Of a stretch of 64,000 nt of DNA, positions 52,741 through 64,000 are shown piece by piece (within the stretch, counting starts at the first letter, position 1; the number at the start of each line of letters is the position of its first letter). The position numbers and the translations under genes are program-made. The notes under the pieces are model-generated. The model searched no databases, had not been told where the DNA came from, and saw only the letters and a list, made by a program, of their open reading frames with translations. Source of the DNA: Mactra quadrangularis (taxonomy: Eukaryota; Mollusca; Bivalvia; Venerida; Mactridae); NCBI GenBank assembly GCA_025267735.1, contig CM046294.1:38129570-38193569 (forward strand), in the 5' to 3' direction.

Positions 52741-54203
52741 AAGCAATGAACGTTGTGGTACAATGCAGTAAAACAAAAGGTTTCATTATCGTATCGAACC
52801 AGCTATTTTGAAGACCACTAGTTTTAAAATATAAATATATAAGTTCATTAAGTCATTAAGATTATAATGAAAACACCACATTACGAGTAGATGATGCAGA
52901 GTTGGATGTTTTTGTTAAATACATGTATAGAGAAGCCTTCAAAATTTCTTGGGCAAATATAAGTGTGATAGCGTTGATAATGCATTTTGGCAATTCATTG
53001 AATATAACTTAAATAATATTAAGGCATCATTTAAAAATGACAATTTGTGTTAATTAAAAAAATGCTGGCGATTATGGATGTTGCTATAGTAATCATGGAT
53101 ATTTCATCGTTTTCGACTTCGTGAAGGAGTAGGTAAGTACTGTATAAGAAAAGATAAGGAAAGATAGAGTAGATGTGCTGTTTGAAGTAATCTTATACTA
53201 TTGTTGTTAAATTAAGTACAAACTAAAAATAGGACATTGCAGTTTCCCATGAGGACTATCGACATTCTAAGTGGTAATCACAACTTATGAAATTAACTTT
53301 CTACAGAAAAACCTTTATCAGTCTCTTGGTAATTACGGTATCTAGCAAATCTCACACTATGTAGAAGGTAACAAAAAGGACATTGACACTATACTTCTTG
53401 TCCAAAATAAGTCAAAATTGTGTTTTGTTTTTGCTTGTAAATGCCTAATCCATTTTTTTTATATTTAATCGTTAACAATTACGATGGACTTCCCTTTCTC
53501 TATTTGCATTGAAGTGAAGGGCCCTTTGTTGTTAATATCAAAGCAAAAATGTTTTTAATTAACCGGTATATAAAATAAAATGACACTGTATTAATGACAC
53601 ACGAGCGTGTGGTAAATGTAATCATGTGGAACAATTATTTGAAGTGATAATTCGCCACAAGGGGTTTGCCATCATGCACAAATGAGACAAGCATTTGTTA
53701 TATGTTGTATAATGATATCAGAATGATGAAATGTATTTTTTAAATAATCACATTTCCTTAAAAGTCACAAATTTAAAAAAACAACAACAGAATATACAGC
53801 AACATCTTATTGGCAGGAATACACAGCATTCGTTCATATATTTGGTGTTGAAAAGCTCATTTTTCTTAAAAGGCATTTGTAATCGATTTCATATTCAATT
53901 TGTAATATAGAATATTTGATATGCCTAGCTGCTCTATATATTACCATTAAAATCTATTTCAAAACCTTGCTAAGCATCAATAATTTGTGATTTACTTGTT
54001 AACGGCAGACAACGATATCCAGACACAAATTATTTTCTTAATACTGTGGTATATACAAATCAATTATTGTATTATTATTTCATCACTCTATGTCTGTGAA
54101 ATGTCAGAATATCATAACACAATTTGATTTCAGGGATATATAAATTTGTAAGAAAATGACTTGAAAGTCATTAATACTGATTTGTGGTTTGCCTCAATCA
54201 TGA

Positions 54204-54623
54204 CGATGACGTTGATGATAAATAACGATACTTGTAATAATAACTGTAATACTTCTACTACGACTGCTACTACTACTACTACTACTAATGGTAGTAATGA
54301 TAATGGTGATGATAATGCTGATGAGGTTGATAATGGTGATGATGATGCCGATAATGATAATAATAATGATGACGATGATAATGATGTTTATGATGATGAT
54401 AATGATGAATATAGTGGTGATGGTGATGATGATGATATTAATGATAATATTAATGATAACAATGATAACAAAAATAATAATAAATATGAAAATGGTGATA
54501 CTAATGATAATTATAATGATGATGTTGATGATGATAATAATAATTATAACAATAATAATGTAATCATTACCACTATTGTTATTATTAGTTTTCGTATAAT
54601 TATCTTTATTTTTATCATTTCTG
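54204..54623 (+). repeat. Interrupted (GAT/AAT)n-type trinucleotide repeat, copy D only
   Basis: About 420 bases of imperfect trinucleotide repeat (runs of gat, aat, gac, act and related units; a pure block of act near 54270-54287) stand between words that are adjacent in copy C ('caatcatgacga' and 'cgaatatttt' near 32688-32702). The repeat leaves open frames of 169 codons (54161-54670, almost all Asp and Asn) and 91 codons (54288-54563, almost all Met and Ile). Those are artefacts of the repeat and not genes. Confidence 0.92.
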
Positions 54624-55070
54624 TGCGAATATTTTGTGTTTCTTATTATACTGCATTAGTTATAAATTAACATACTTGACAGTTATACATACACGTCTTG
54701 CCACCAACGAAGTGCTAATCTTATATTATAAAACATGAATTTATGTGCAAATTAACCTTTATTTAGAGAGTTTACGCTTGTCTAAATAGTAATATGTCAC
54801 GTCATAATGTAATGTTGCGTGTTTATTAGTTATTTTACACATTTACTTACCTAGTTTTAATTAGAATTGCATCTTCGTATTCTTATCTATTTTCTCATTC
54901 ATTTATTATACATACATTGTAGTTATACACGAAATTTTTACCTACATTTCATCAATGGAAAGATTTATTGAAACCAGTGATTTAACGTATTATATGATTT
55001 GTATACACTATGGCGTGCTTGAAGTCAATTACAACGATCATGTGATGTATCTATATTGTGTACTATTTAC

Positions 55071-55215
55071 TTTTCTGAATTAGTTCAAGTTTACCAAACA
55101 ATACATTGGATTTATAGTTTTCCGCATCATAATATGCTTTATTTAATGTTTTTGTAAGTCATATGGTATGATCAACAAACCTTGTTAATGTTAAAATACA
55201 CATACCTGGTAATCT
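55071..55215. other. 145 bp block identical between D and C
   Basis: Partner of 33141-33285; see that entry. The downstream stem is present here too, with a two-base difference in its loop. Confidence 0.6.
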
Positions 55216-58200
55216 GTCACAAGGTATGCATGCGTCGTGTTAAAACCGAGATAAACCTGAAGTTGGAAATTGAATTTGTCGTCATTTCTGATCATAGAGG
55301 CTTATACTTTGATTTTATAATACCATCAGCAATGTCAATGTTCCACAACACATGCTGATATCTTACTTTTAGATTGACAGGGTCAGTTGTGTCAGACGCT
55401 GACTACTCGTGTTAGTCGACTTAAAAAAATTAAGTTTTTCTGTTAGTTTGGTCAATCTAGAATATTCAAAAATACTTCTTGTTTTTTATATCAACAATAT
55501 CCTCTTGGTCGCGTGCATGTCTGGACACTTGATATAAATACAACTATTGTGTTATCCGATTCAGCAGTATACATTTCCTACGCAATTATTGAGGCACTCC
55601 CTAAAGTCAAATTACAGAAACGTGATGTTACTGCTTGTAATGTTTTCATGTCGGTTTCAGATTAAGTATCAATGGACATAATTGTCCACGAGGAAACATT
55701 CATTATTCTTAATCAAGTAAAATCGTTAGTGTACCTTAAGGTCATTAAAGCGATGTCAAGTTTGATTGAGACAAATCGCTAGAATGTCATACAGATGCTC
55801 AGATTAAAGCAACTTACAGAATTTTTCTTACTATAGATTTCCAGGCATACTTTGTTGAGAAATAGTCGTTCACTTGCTTAATTAATGCTATTTAGTACAG
55901 TTTTTTTAATTATAGTTATCTGTGAGGTTAATTGTCCTGCTATTAGATATCACCAAATACTTTTTCAAGACGTCTTGACGGGGATTGATTGTTTTGCCTT
56001 ATCACATGATAAAGTCAATGGACTAATATATATGTTAGTACATTGTATAAGCATATAATTTTTATTAATATATGTTTACTTAGTACACTTGGTTTGTTTT
56101 TCTTTTACCTATCTTCAAAACCTTCAGTTAAACATATTCAAGCTGCGTTATCTCTTATTGAAAAAGATAAAAAGGCTCTGTAGTGTCAATATTTTCAAAT
56201 GATGTATAATACATATATTGATATACAAACCCGGTATGTCTTAATGAAAATGAACATATTTCATATTTTAATATATATTAGATATTATGTAATAAATTAG
56301 ATACTTTCCCCTAGCACTATTAATTAGTGTCAAACTCGATCTGCCTTTATGATAATACAAACATTTCACAAACATCTTAATTCTTTATTATTATTTTATA
56401 TTATTTTATAAATCGCATGCTTTTATCTAGCATTGGTAATTGACAAAATAATGCTGTTTTGTCAGTTGCAACAAAAACCGTAGTTTGTTCATGATCTAAG
56501 AATTAATATATATGCTATTCCCAAATCAATGACTTTGAATACTTCTAACACTGTCATGCAAGTTATATTTATTCACATACGTTGTATTTCGATACAAAAC
56601 ACATTATATCGAGCGTTCTTTGGTCAAATTGATTTGTTATTAGTGCTTGTCGTATTTGCCTAGTTCATTGAAATATTGTCGGCTTACTCACGTGAAAAAT
56701 ACTACTTTACCTAAGATAAAATATTAAAAATGTCAATAGCACCATTCTAGCTGATATATCTGGTGTCATTGATTTAGACACTATGAGGCTATGCCAATCA
56801 TCCACACCTACTTTATATTTCATAATGACGTGTCTAAAGTGAACTTCTGGAACGCAAATTCCTTGCATGTAAATTGAAAACACTAATGTTTTCCTTTTTA
56901 ATTATCAAAGCTGAATTCAAGGTCATCCTAAGAAATTCTAAAAATTAGAATTAATTCGTAATTGTAACATCATCTACGAACGAGAAATTGATTTTACAAA
57001 CGCGGGCTTTTTTAATGAGATTTTCAAGTTTGTAAGTAATACCAGAATCCTAAGTAGATACCTATGTCTGATATGTTAAGACTTTAACAAATTCTGTAAT
57101 AGTATACGATAATGTATCAACTATATAAATCTGCAAATCTGGACAAAGTTCTATAAAAACGAGTATGGATTTAAGTATAGTCAGCAAGAGTATAAATCAC
57201 GTATTTTGGTAAAATGCATTGATGACCTCGTACCAAATATGGGAAATTAAATTGATACAATACAGTATGTATAAGTCAAATGTAAAACAAAAAAAATCTA
57301 ACGGTGGTCTATTCAAACAGATATTATTTATATTGAAAAAAGAACATTACTACAAAGATGTTGTATGATGAGCATCATGACCTTCCACGGACTATCTTTG
57401 AACAGTATAGTGAAAAATTATTAGTTCATTTAATACAGTAGCTAAATATTGGATATTCTCTATAGATATTAGAGTGATTATTTTTAATATCAATTAGTTT
57501 CAACATATTTGCAGTTTCTTCACATACTACACATTTCTTAAAGTAACAATTCGTCATCAATGGTCAATATATGCATTTGTATTTTCGTACAAATGTTAAA
57601 ACTGTAACTTATAATTCAAATGGGATCAGCATAACTTGAAATGATACGACGAAAAGTACACCGAATTAACAATTAAACTTCTTTACATTGAGTTGTGTTT
57701 TCGTTTGTACATCAATTGATAAAACATGATTACATGACACACCATAATTCGTATGTCTAGCTGCTGTATACATAATCATAGAATTCTCATTAAATGCCAC
57801 GTCATATACTTTTGCGTTTGATATATTTGATCATTACATAATATGAAACCCAGACATAATGAATTCTTTAATCCTGATCAACTTTATAATATAATCACTC
57901 GATGACAGGTAAGCGTCGATAAATAATCTCTGATATAGACATCAGAAGCATTACAAATAACGATAATGTTGATTAAATGATCCTTTTTACAACTGAATAT
58001 ACGAACTCTTAAAATGTAAAATCAACCGAATTATCATCTTGCGCGGAAATGCATGTATATTGAGTATATTGCATAATCAGGCGCCCGTTGTAATGCATAG
58101 CTGATGTTGCCGGTTTGGTATCGCTGATGGCTCGAATAGTCCTGTCTATGTTGTTGTTAATAAATATCATTTAATGATGTTAGAAAATATGAAGCAAGAA

Positions 58201-59102
58201 TGAAACAAAATATAAGAATGATCATAGATTCACAAAGGTTAAACGTATTGCTATGAACTCTATTAGTTTGAGTCCCTTGGATATCTGAATTAGTATCAGA
58301 ATGTGTGATTCTGTCATACGGGCAATAATATGCACCCTTTTGCTACACAATTACGTACGTTCATGCATAAGATAGAGAGATTATGCCAATATAAACAGAA
58401 TTATTTCATAGCATGCTGTTACAATGCGTGAATTTTGATCATTTCACATTCTGTTACTTGTTTTTCTATTAAATTTGCATTTATACGTTCTTATCTATTT
58501 TATTGTCTAAACATGACACAAAATGACAGTTCAACACGAATGTCTAAGTAGTAATCATTCACTGTAATAAAATGTTATTGAGAATCGGTAATGATAGTTG
58601 CGTGCAAGGTAATGACACCTTTGGACTCATTTAAAGAAAGTAGTTGTTATACGTTTATCACAATCCTAATAATAGACAAGTTTGTAAACGCTCAATATAG
58701 GTCAGTGTTTACAGCATAACTTTTCCCCCTATATAATCTTATTATTCTACGCACAAATAGTATTGCGTTGATTGCTTCTTGATAGGTTTAGTTCTTTTTC
58801 TAGACAATCGTCAAAAAATATAGATAAATGCAATATTAATAAAGTTTGCCCAAACGAGCTCCAAATAATGTTCTGAACTATAACACGACTTTGATAGTGA
58901 TAAATATTTAGTTTGTTGAGTAACATCACAGTGCCTATACAGATATAGATTGTAACGCCTTTAAACGTATCATGAATAGTTTCCCCTGCCGTAACATGTA
59001 GTCGGCAATCATCATTCATTCGTGTATGTACACTTATTATACAGGAGGCTGTCTGTAGTAACCACATTGATGTACTTCATAGTATGTGTTGACGTTTATT
59101 TT

Positions 59103-59152
59103 GTTTGTTTAGGTTTTACGGCGCATCAACACAGAAAGGTTATATCGCGCTA
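59103..59152 (-). mobile_element. Ultra-short SINE tail insertion, copy D only
   Basis: D reads ttgtttgtttaggttttacggcgcatcaacac...tatatcgcgc between gtttatt and tattatgcg. Copy C reads gtttattatgcg without interruption near 38364-38375. The insert is about 50 bases, on the minus strand, with the same tail words as the insertion at 25227. The direct repeat flanking it is only about 4 bases (tatt). It postdates the C/D duplication. Confidence 0.8.
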
Positions 59153-59635
59153 TTATGCGTTGATTTGAAAAACCCATTTGTAAAGAGAGTAAAATAAAAC
59201 ATATACAATAGTATTTTGCATGACAAAATGCAGCATCAACTGCTGAATAAATGAATCATGTTCACACCAATTCAATGCTGCCAGTACAATTTCTTTTGTA
59301 CAATCGAAGACATTGTTTGAGAAATATTTAATAACTATCATTAAGGAGAGATTATTTCGCAAGTTCAATTACTTTGTGGTTGTGCAAAAGTATTAATAAC
59401 CGATTAATTAAATAATAAATATTTTGCATTATTTTGCATGTTATAGTCCATTACATTGAATACGCACATTGTATATACGGAAATAAACAAAATGTTAAAT
59501 GCGAATTCATATAGTGTTTATACGTTGAAGAATAATCATTCTATACATAATTACATTACTTATTCATTATGTATTTAATACCTTTCTATTGAATATATGC
59601 ATCTTTAAGTCCTTTTTACTGAGACCACCTTTTGG

Positions 59636-59648
59636 TATTGGTGCGCCG
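59636..59648 (+). mobile_element. SINE tail remnant (D copy)
   Basis: Partner of 38854-38866 in copy C: tattggtgcgccg, one base different. An old remnant inherited by both copies. Confidence 0.4.
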
Positions 59649-59718
59649 AAATGACAATTGTAAAACAGTTCCATATTATTCTGTTTCACCAAGCACAATT
59701 AATAAATATTAACAGATT

Positions 59719-59772
59719 GTCGGCGTGGCTGAGTGGTTTTAACGTTCGATTGATTTCCTTAGAATTACCTGC
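59719..59772 (+). mobile_element. tRNA-Ser/Leu-like SINE head remnant (D copy)
   Basis: Partner of 38937-38990, with the A box TGGCTGAGTGG at 59726-59736. It shows the same lack of a B box and of acceptor pairing. Confidence 0.4.
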
Positions 59773-59945
59773 TCCAAGTTCATCACATTCGGATCCTGTC
59801 TCTTTGTTTTATTGAACAAAATGTAACCATTCTTGCCATTATTGGAAGAGAGGCGTTCATTAATTGTTAAAACACCTACTGCCAATAAAATGAAAATTTG
59901 TATAAAATCGTTCTATAGCATTTTTATATATTTTACTGCACGCGT

Positions 59946-61948
59946 TCTGTGACAAATAGAGACCTTGAATGGTGCACAATCAGATTGTGAATGTAATATG
60001 TCATCTAATATTGTAACAGTGTTCCAAGAGTCAAATATCAGACAAATAAATGTAAGCACGTATAATGGTTTCGTGACGATAGTTAATGAAGTATCAATGG
60101 TCATCATTGCAATCTTCTCTGCATATTATGGCTAATGCTGTGTAATCATGCATAGTTATTACTTAGTAGTACCTCGACATTAACTGAGTTAGCTTGTTAA
60201 AAAATGTTCATTTCGAAACTCGATACTGTTTTCTATTATAATATGTCAACTTTAAGGTGAAAGAATTTATCCGCACAATTTGTGGTACTTGAAAATATAA
60301 CGTAGTTATATTGATTATTGAAGCTAAATTATTCGTATAGATTTGATAACCAAATTTAGATGAAAACAACCAACCGCGCCATATTAGAAATTGGGTTTGG
60401 TTGGGTATTTTTGCTCAAAATTCAAAACACGAGGGGTTATGTGTTTGGTTTACATCCTCATAATTATGTTGTCAGATAATCTAAACAATTTTAATCATGA
60501 AGTAAGTTATGATTTGCCATGCGTATATTTATAACTCTTTAATATAAAAGAATGACTTTTCTTTTGTATGTTATGGCCATTACTGATTCGGTAGTATTTT
60601 GTATTAATCATTCAACGTTGATGAACAAACTTTGTAATGTTTTGATTGAGTAGTCATGGAATGACATAATTGAGTTGCATAGTATATATTTTTGTGAATT
60701 GTGTTGCGTCAAAACTAAAATCATATTGATAGTCACATAACTGACAGACCTATGAAATATTGTTCATAATTCTCTAGATGCTAAACGTATCAAGTTGTCC
60801 GACAAAATGCATTTTGAACTCGTTCAAGTTCAGAACTAAATACTAAAATTAATGCTTTTTTCCATAATATAGTAATTTGACAATTTCCAACCTGGCTTTT
60901 ATATACACAATAGTATGTTTCAGTTTTTTCTTAACTGTCAAAACATGAATAATTTCACTGCGAATGCGTTTGTAAAATTTATCGTCGTGATACATTCATG
61001 AGTTTCCCAACGTGTGTATTATGATCGTGCAAAGCTGCTTATGCAGTATGATATGTTTTAGTCAAGATATTTTAATAACAATTAGACCGCCAGTACAAAA
61101 AACAATGCATTCAGTCACCGTGAAATTATTCTAGTTTTGATAGTAGCGAAAAGCGGATTACACCATTTCCAAAATGTATGTATGTTGTTATTGACATCAT
61201 ATAGCTGTTCTCTATGAAAATAAAGAAAAACTGTAATTACAGAATATGCAAATCATGCAAGGCATTATTCAACAAATTGTGTTAGAAATTCCAAATACAA
61301 AATGACATCTGTCAACACCAAGAAAAATCAAAGTGATGACATATTAAACAATACCACACAACATCGAAATTTATCGAGATATGCATATAACAAGCCTAAT
61401 CAGAGTGTTTGGTATATGCTGAATTGAATTATTACATTTGACTTTATGTGAATCATGAACAATACATTTAAATGATAATCAAAATCTAAAGCAAAACAAA
61501 TGGATCATTCTTTGTCTTTTGAAATATTTCCATCAAAACTTTATTGCAATATATTAATCTGCTATTGTTTGAAACGTTCAAATTTAAGGAGATTTCCAAT
61601 TTGATTTGCCCCAGAAATATTGCAAAATCCCATGATTGAAAGGACTAAGAATATCATTGGCCCCAATCCGATCGTTTAAACTTCAAACAACAGCACTTTA
61701 GGATCAAGAATGCCTCACTTTATGTATATTAACAAAATTAAAAAAAACAAAAAAAAACTATATATTGTTTTATTCTAATCATATCCAACATAGTTAGATA
61801 AGCAGTTTATGAACACAGCTTGCCACAGTGTAATTTAATTTATGTTAATTAAATTGGAACATAACAATTCAAAACTGTAAGCAGCGATTTCAATCATAAT
61901 CATGGAATTCCTTATAATAAGCAAAGGTCATAAAAGTATACGCAACCA
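59946..61948. other. 2 kb present in D and absent from C
   Basis: C joins 'actgcacgcgt' directly to 'atgttacataggtattg' (39169-39198). In D the same words are separated by about 2.0 kb. I find no terminal inverted repeats, no target-site duplication and no transposon protein in it. It contains an A-rich tract at 61737-61760 and an open stretch of about 60 codons at 59957-60139 with no recognised domain. A deletion in C explains the data as well as an insertion in D. Confidence 0.75.
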
Positions 61949-62175
61949 TGCCTATGTTACATTGGTATTGTAATTGTGCCTCTACGGAAAAACCCGTATT
62001 TAATACGTTAATGTGTTTGTTGTGTAAATAGTATTTCTTGCGCCTGTCTGAATAGTTATTATTCATGTCATGTTGCAATATTGCGTGTATGCTGGTCATT
62101 CTATGCGTTTACTTATCTGTTTCATAATTAAAATTTCATCCAAATAAGTTTTTATCTATGTTATTGTCCATAAAT

Positions 62176-62710
62176 CATATATTAATAGCAGTTCTACACG
62201 TTTTTTTTCATTGCAATTCCACCGGATGCGAAATATTAAAAGTAACTGAATTTAGGGGACACAAGTAGTGTGACAGTTAGACAGTTACGTACAAGATACT
62301 CTCGTCGATTAAACTATTAGGTGTGATAACGCGTGAAATTAGTTTGCTTTGGCAGATGTTTGTTTGCGTAATATACAGAAACATCAGTGGACATATTTAA
62401 TGGTTTTTGCTTCAAAGCTTATTCTAAAAATATGTAAAACATTATGATACATTAATGGCAGTTCTACACGATTTTCTTGAATGCAATTTAACCGGATGCG
62501 AAATGTTATAAGTAGGTGAATTTAGGGGACACAATTATTCAGACGGTTACGTACAAGATACTCTAGTCGATTAAACTATTAGGTGTGATAACGCGTGATA
62601 ATTAGTTTGCTTTGGCAGATGTTTGTTTGCGTAATATACAGAAAATACAGTGGGTATATTGGGTGGTTTTTTGCTTCAAAGCTTATTCTAAAACTATGTA
62701 AAAAATTATG
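62176..62710 (+). repeat. Tandem duplication, about 270 bp unit x2, copy D only
   Basis: The two units start near 62176 (attaatagcagttctacacg) and 62446 (attaatggcagttctacacg). Both pass through accggatgcgaaat and aatttaggggacac and end in attctaaaa.tatgtaaaa.attatg. Copy C has one unit (about 39386-39650). Unit 2 is closer to the C sequence than unit 1 (for example acaattattcaga), so unit 1 has diverged more. Confidence 0.88.
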
Positions 62711-64000
62711 CTTGCAACAAATTGGTTTTGTGGCCAAAATTAACCCCACTGTACAACAAGCACTCAAAATGTTCATCAATTCCGTCACCGTTTGCGTATA
62801 TGGTGTGAGAAAGGTTGTCAATTTTAGGAAAATTAGGTTACTTGAAACTAACATTACATATTATTTTATTGCACATAACCGCTTTACACATAATATACCA
62901 TCAAAGTCTTATTACGTAAATAAGAAACGTTTTATAATGAATATATGAACAAATATTGACAAAAAATGCGCCATGTCTTAAATGTCTTTTTTTTTAATTG
63001 TGTCTGTCTGGATACATGTAGCCATGGAAGGTGAAACATAAATGTCAAAGGAATTACGAAAATGTGCCATCAAATTATAATGATTGTTTGAGTATCAAAA
63101 ACAGTGTTTTATCTAAGTATGTCACATTTTTTTTCAAATAGTATACAATTAATACGTTGTTGAACAGTGTCCTTTAATTTCATCGCAAAGTTCATAAACT
63201 ACGTTTTGACATTTATTATTTTTAAATTTGTTGAAATTACTTTTTGTTTTGTTTTGAATTTAAAGAACGCTAAAGCACACTTCTTGTGAACGTTTAATTA
63301 AACCAGGGAACATATATCACATAAGATTGAATACAGACCCCCGAGGGTAAAGTAAAATTCCAAAACGAAAATTGTTCTGATTTTTATGTGATTCATTCAT
63401 AGCTTTGGGCTAACTTTTAATTAAGTAAAGGGACGAAAATAAATTCTCAGTTCTTTTCACAAGATGGTAAATTTCGGTCACATAAGCCTTTCAGTTGAAA
63501 AGTTTAGACATGTGTTGATCATGCGTTACAAATATGTGTATATTCGTTAAATTTGAAACACTGGAATCTTGTTTAAAGAAAAACATGATGTTTTCTGGTA
63601 ACTTAAGTTGCGAAAAAATGCAATTGACCGAGACATTGATTTATAGAATGTCTACTAATTCAAGGAGAATGCATCGGAACGTAACACGTTTATGCATGAA
63701 AAAAATACTGAAGACCAATAGCGGTGCTTTTTTATGAGAATGCTACATACATGTCCATTTTCCATAAATTGTTTTGTGTTCAAACCTAATCAATTGTTCT
63801 GAAAAATACGAAATATACAAATTGAACATGTTTTGCGCACTGACCTAGTGCCAGAAAATTACTTATCTGTAAAGAAACAAAATATTGTTCACAAGCAATA
63901 AATAAATCATGCTTAATATAGTCTTGGAAGAAAGGGAAAGGATATATTTATTTCCATTCTAAATAAGACGTTTTATTATTTATGCATTTGTTGTCTGCCA

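Larger units (their letters stand above)
40955..53114. other. Unique spacer between C and D
   Basis: This is 12 kb present once in the window (D is cut at the right edge, so its left part could still belong to C). From 40955 to 44009 and from 44283 to 50590 I see only AT-rich sequence with no gene or recognisable element; the longest open frames there are 98-103 codons with no known domain. Listed separately: SINE at 44010, A-box-like word at 50606, deleted Tc1-like element at 51257, promoter-like stretch at 52027, and a 10 bp tandem repeat at 52711. Confidence 0.6.
53115..64000 (+). repeat. Segmental duplication pair 2, copy D (cut by window end)
   Basis: Direct partner of copy C (31534-40954), still aligned at the last base of the window. 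The left boundary falls inside a SINE that is longer in C. D-specific features: trinucleotide expansion (54204-54623), SINE-tail insertion (59103-59152), about 2 kb present only here (59946-61948) and a 270 bp tandem duplication (62176-62710). D lacks the Tc1-like insertion. No gene is recognisable. Confidence 0.95.

Noticed and set aside
54161..54670. 169-codon Asp/Asn-rich open frame
   Set aside because: It is produced by the trinucleotide repeat, is absent from the paralogous site in C, and has no start context or domain. Likewise the Met/Ile-rich frame at 54288-54563.
59957..60139. About 60-codon open stretch at the start of the D-only 2 kb, preceded by an acceptor-like word
   Set aside because: Length is within chance expectation for this composition across 64 kb, with no known domain and no partner exon.
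62595..62948. 117-codon plus-strand frame and the overlapping minus frame 62579-62854
   Set aside because: The copy C equivalent (39512-39793 minus frame and its plus complement) contains indels that break the plus-strand frame. The residues are unremarkable and the region includes the tandem duplication.
1..64000. CRISPR arrays, bacterial operons, phage or integron features
   Set aside because: No regularly spaced repeats, no dense coding, no ribosome-binding-site pattern. The SINEs and Tc1-like relics place the sequence in an animal nuclear genome.

Overview
The window reads as AT-rich (about two thirds A+T by eye), gene-poor, repeat-bearing nuclear DNA from an animal, most probably a bivalve mollusc. 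That assignment is an inference. It rests on tRNA-headed SINEs whose 3' ends read like the 'ggcgttaaaacc' and 'gttttacggcgcaccaac' tails I associate with bivalve genomes, on a hairpin-headed interspersed repeat of bivalve type, and on fossil Tc1/mariner transposons. I found no convincing protein-coding gene, exon chain, rRNA, functional tRNA or CRISPR array. The open frames are short (about 100 codons at most, apart from one created by a trinucleotide repeat), none outside transposon fossils resembles a family I recognise, and most are broken between the duplicated copies described below.

The layout is dominated by two separate, direct, interrupted duplications. Pair A/B: A (about 3163-13128) and B (about 16159-26429), roughly 10 kb each and 13 kb apart. 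Pair C/D: C (about 31534-40954 or further) and D (about 53115 to the window end at 64000, so cut off), 21.6-23 kb apart. They contain no genes I can see, but they work as natural alignments. By comparing copies I could place younger events: a Tc1-like insertion present in C and absent from D, a trinucleotide expansion in D only, two very short SINE-tail insertions (one in B, one in D), a LINE fragment in B only, copy-specific tandem duplications in A and D, and a 2 kb presence/absence difference in D.

Unique stretches: 1-3162 (nothing recognisable apart from a small hairpin), 13129-16158 (tRNA-derived SINE at 14626 and a MITE at 15624), 26430-31533 (hairpins, short direct repeats, a MITE-like element at 29724, a hairpin-headed repeat and a SINE at 31392), and 40955-53114 (SINE at 44010, deleted Tc1-like element at 51257, a promoter-like stretch near 52027).

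The best leads are two islands of unusually low divergence inside otherwise eroded duplicates (6341-6543 versus 19381-19583; 33141-33285 versus 55071-55215), the C/D breakpoint that falls inside a SINE body, and the local birth of a trinucleotide repeat on one paralog. I see no evidence for a new protein-based system here.
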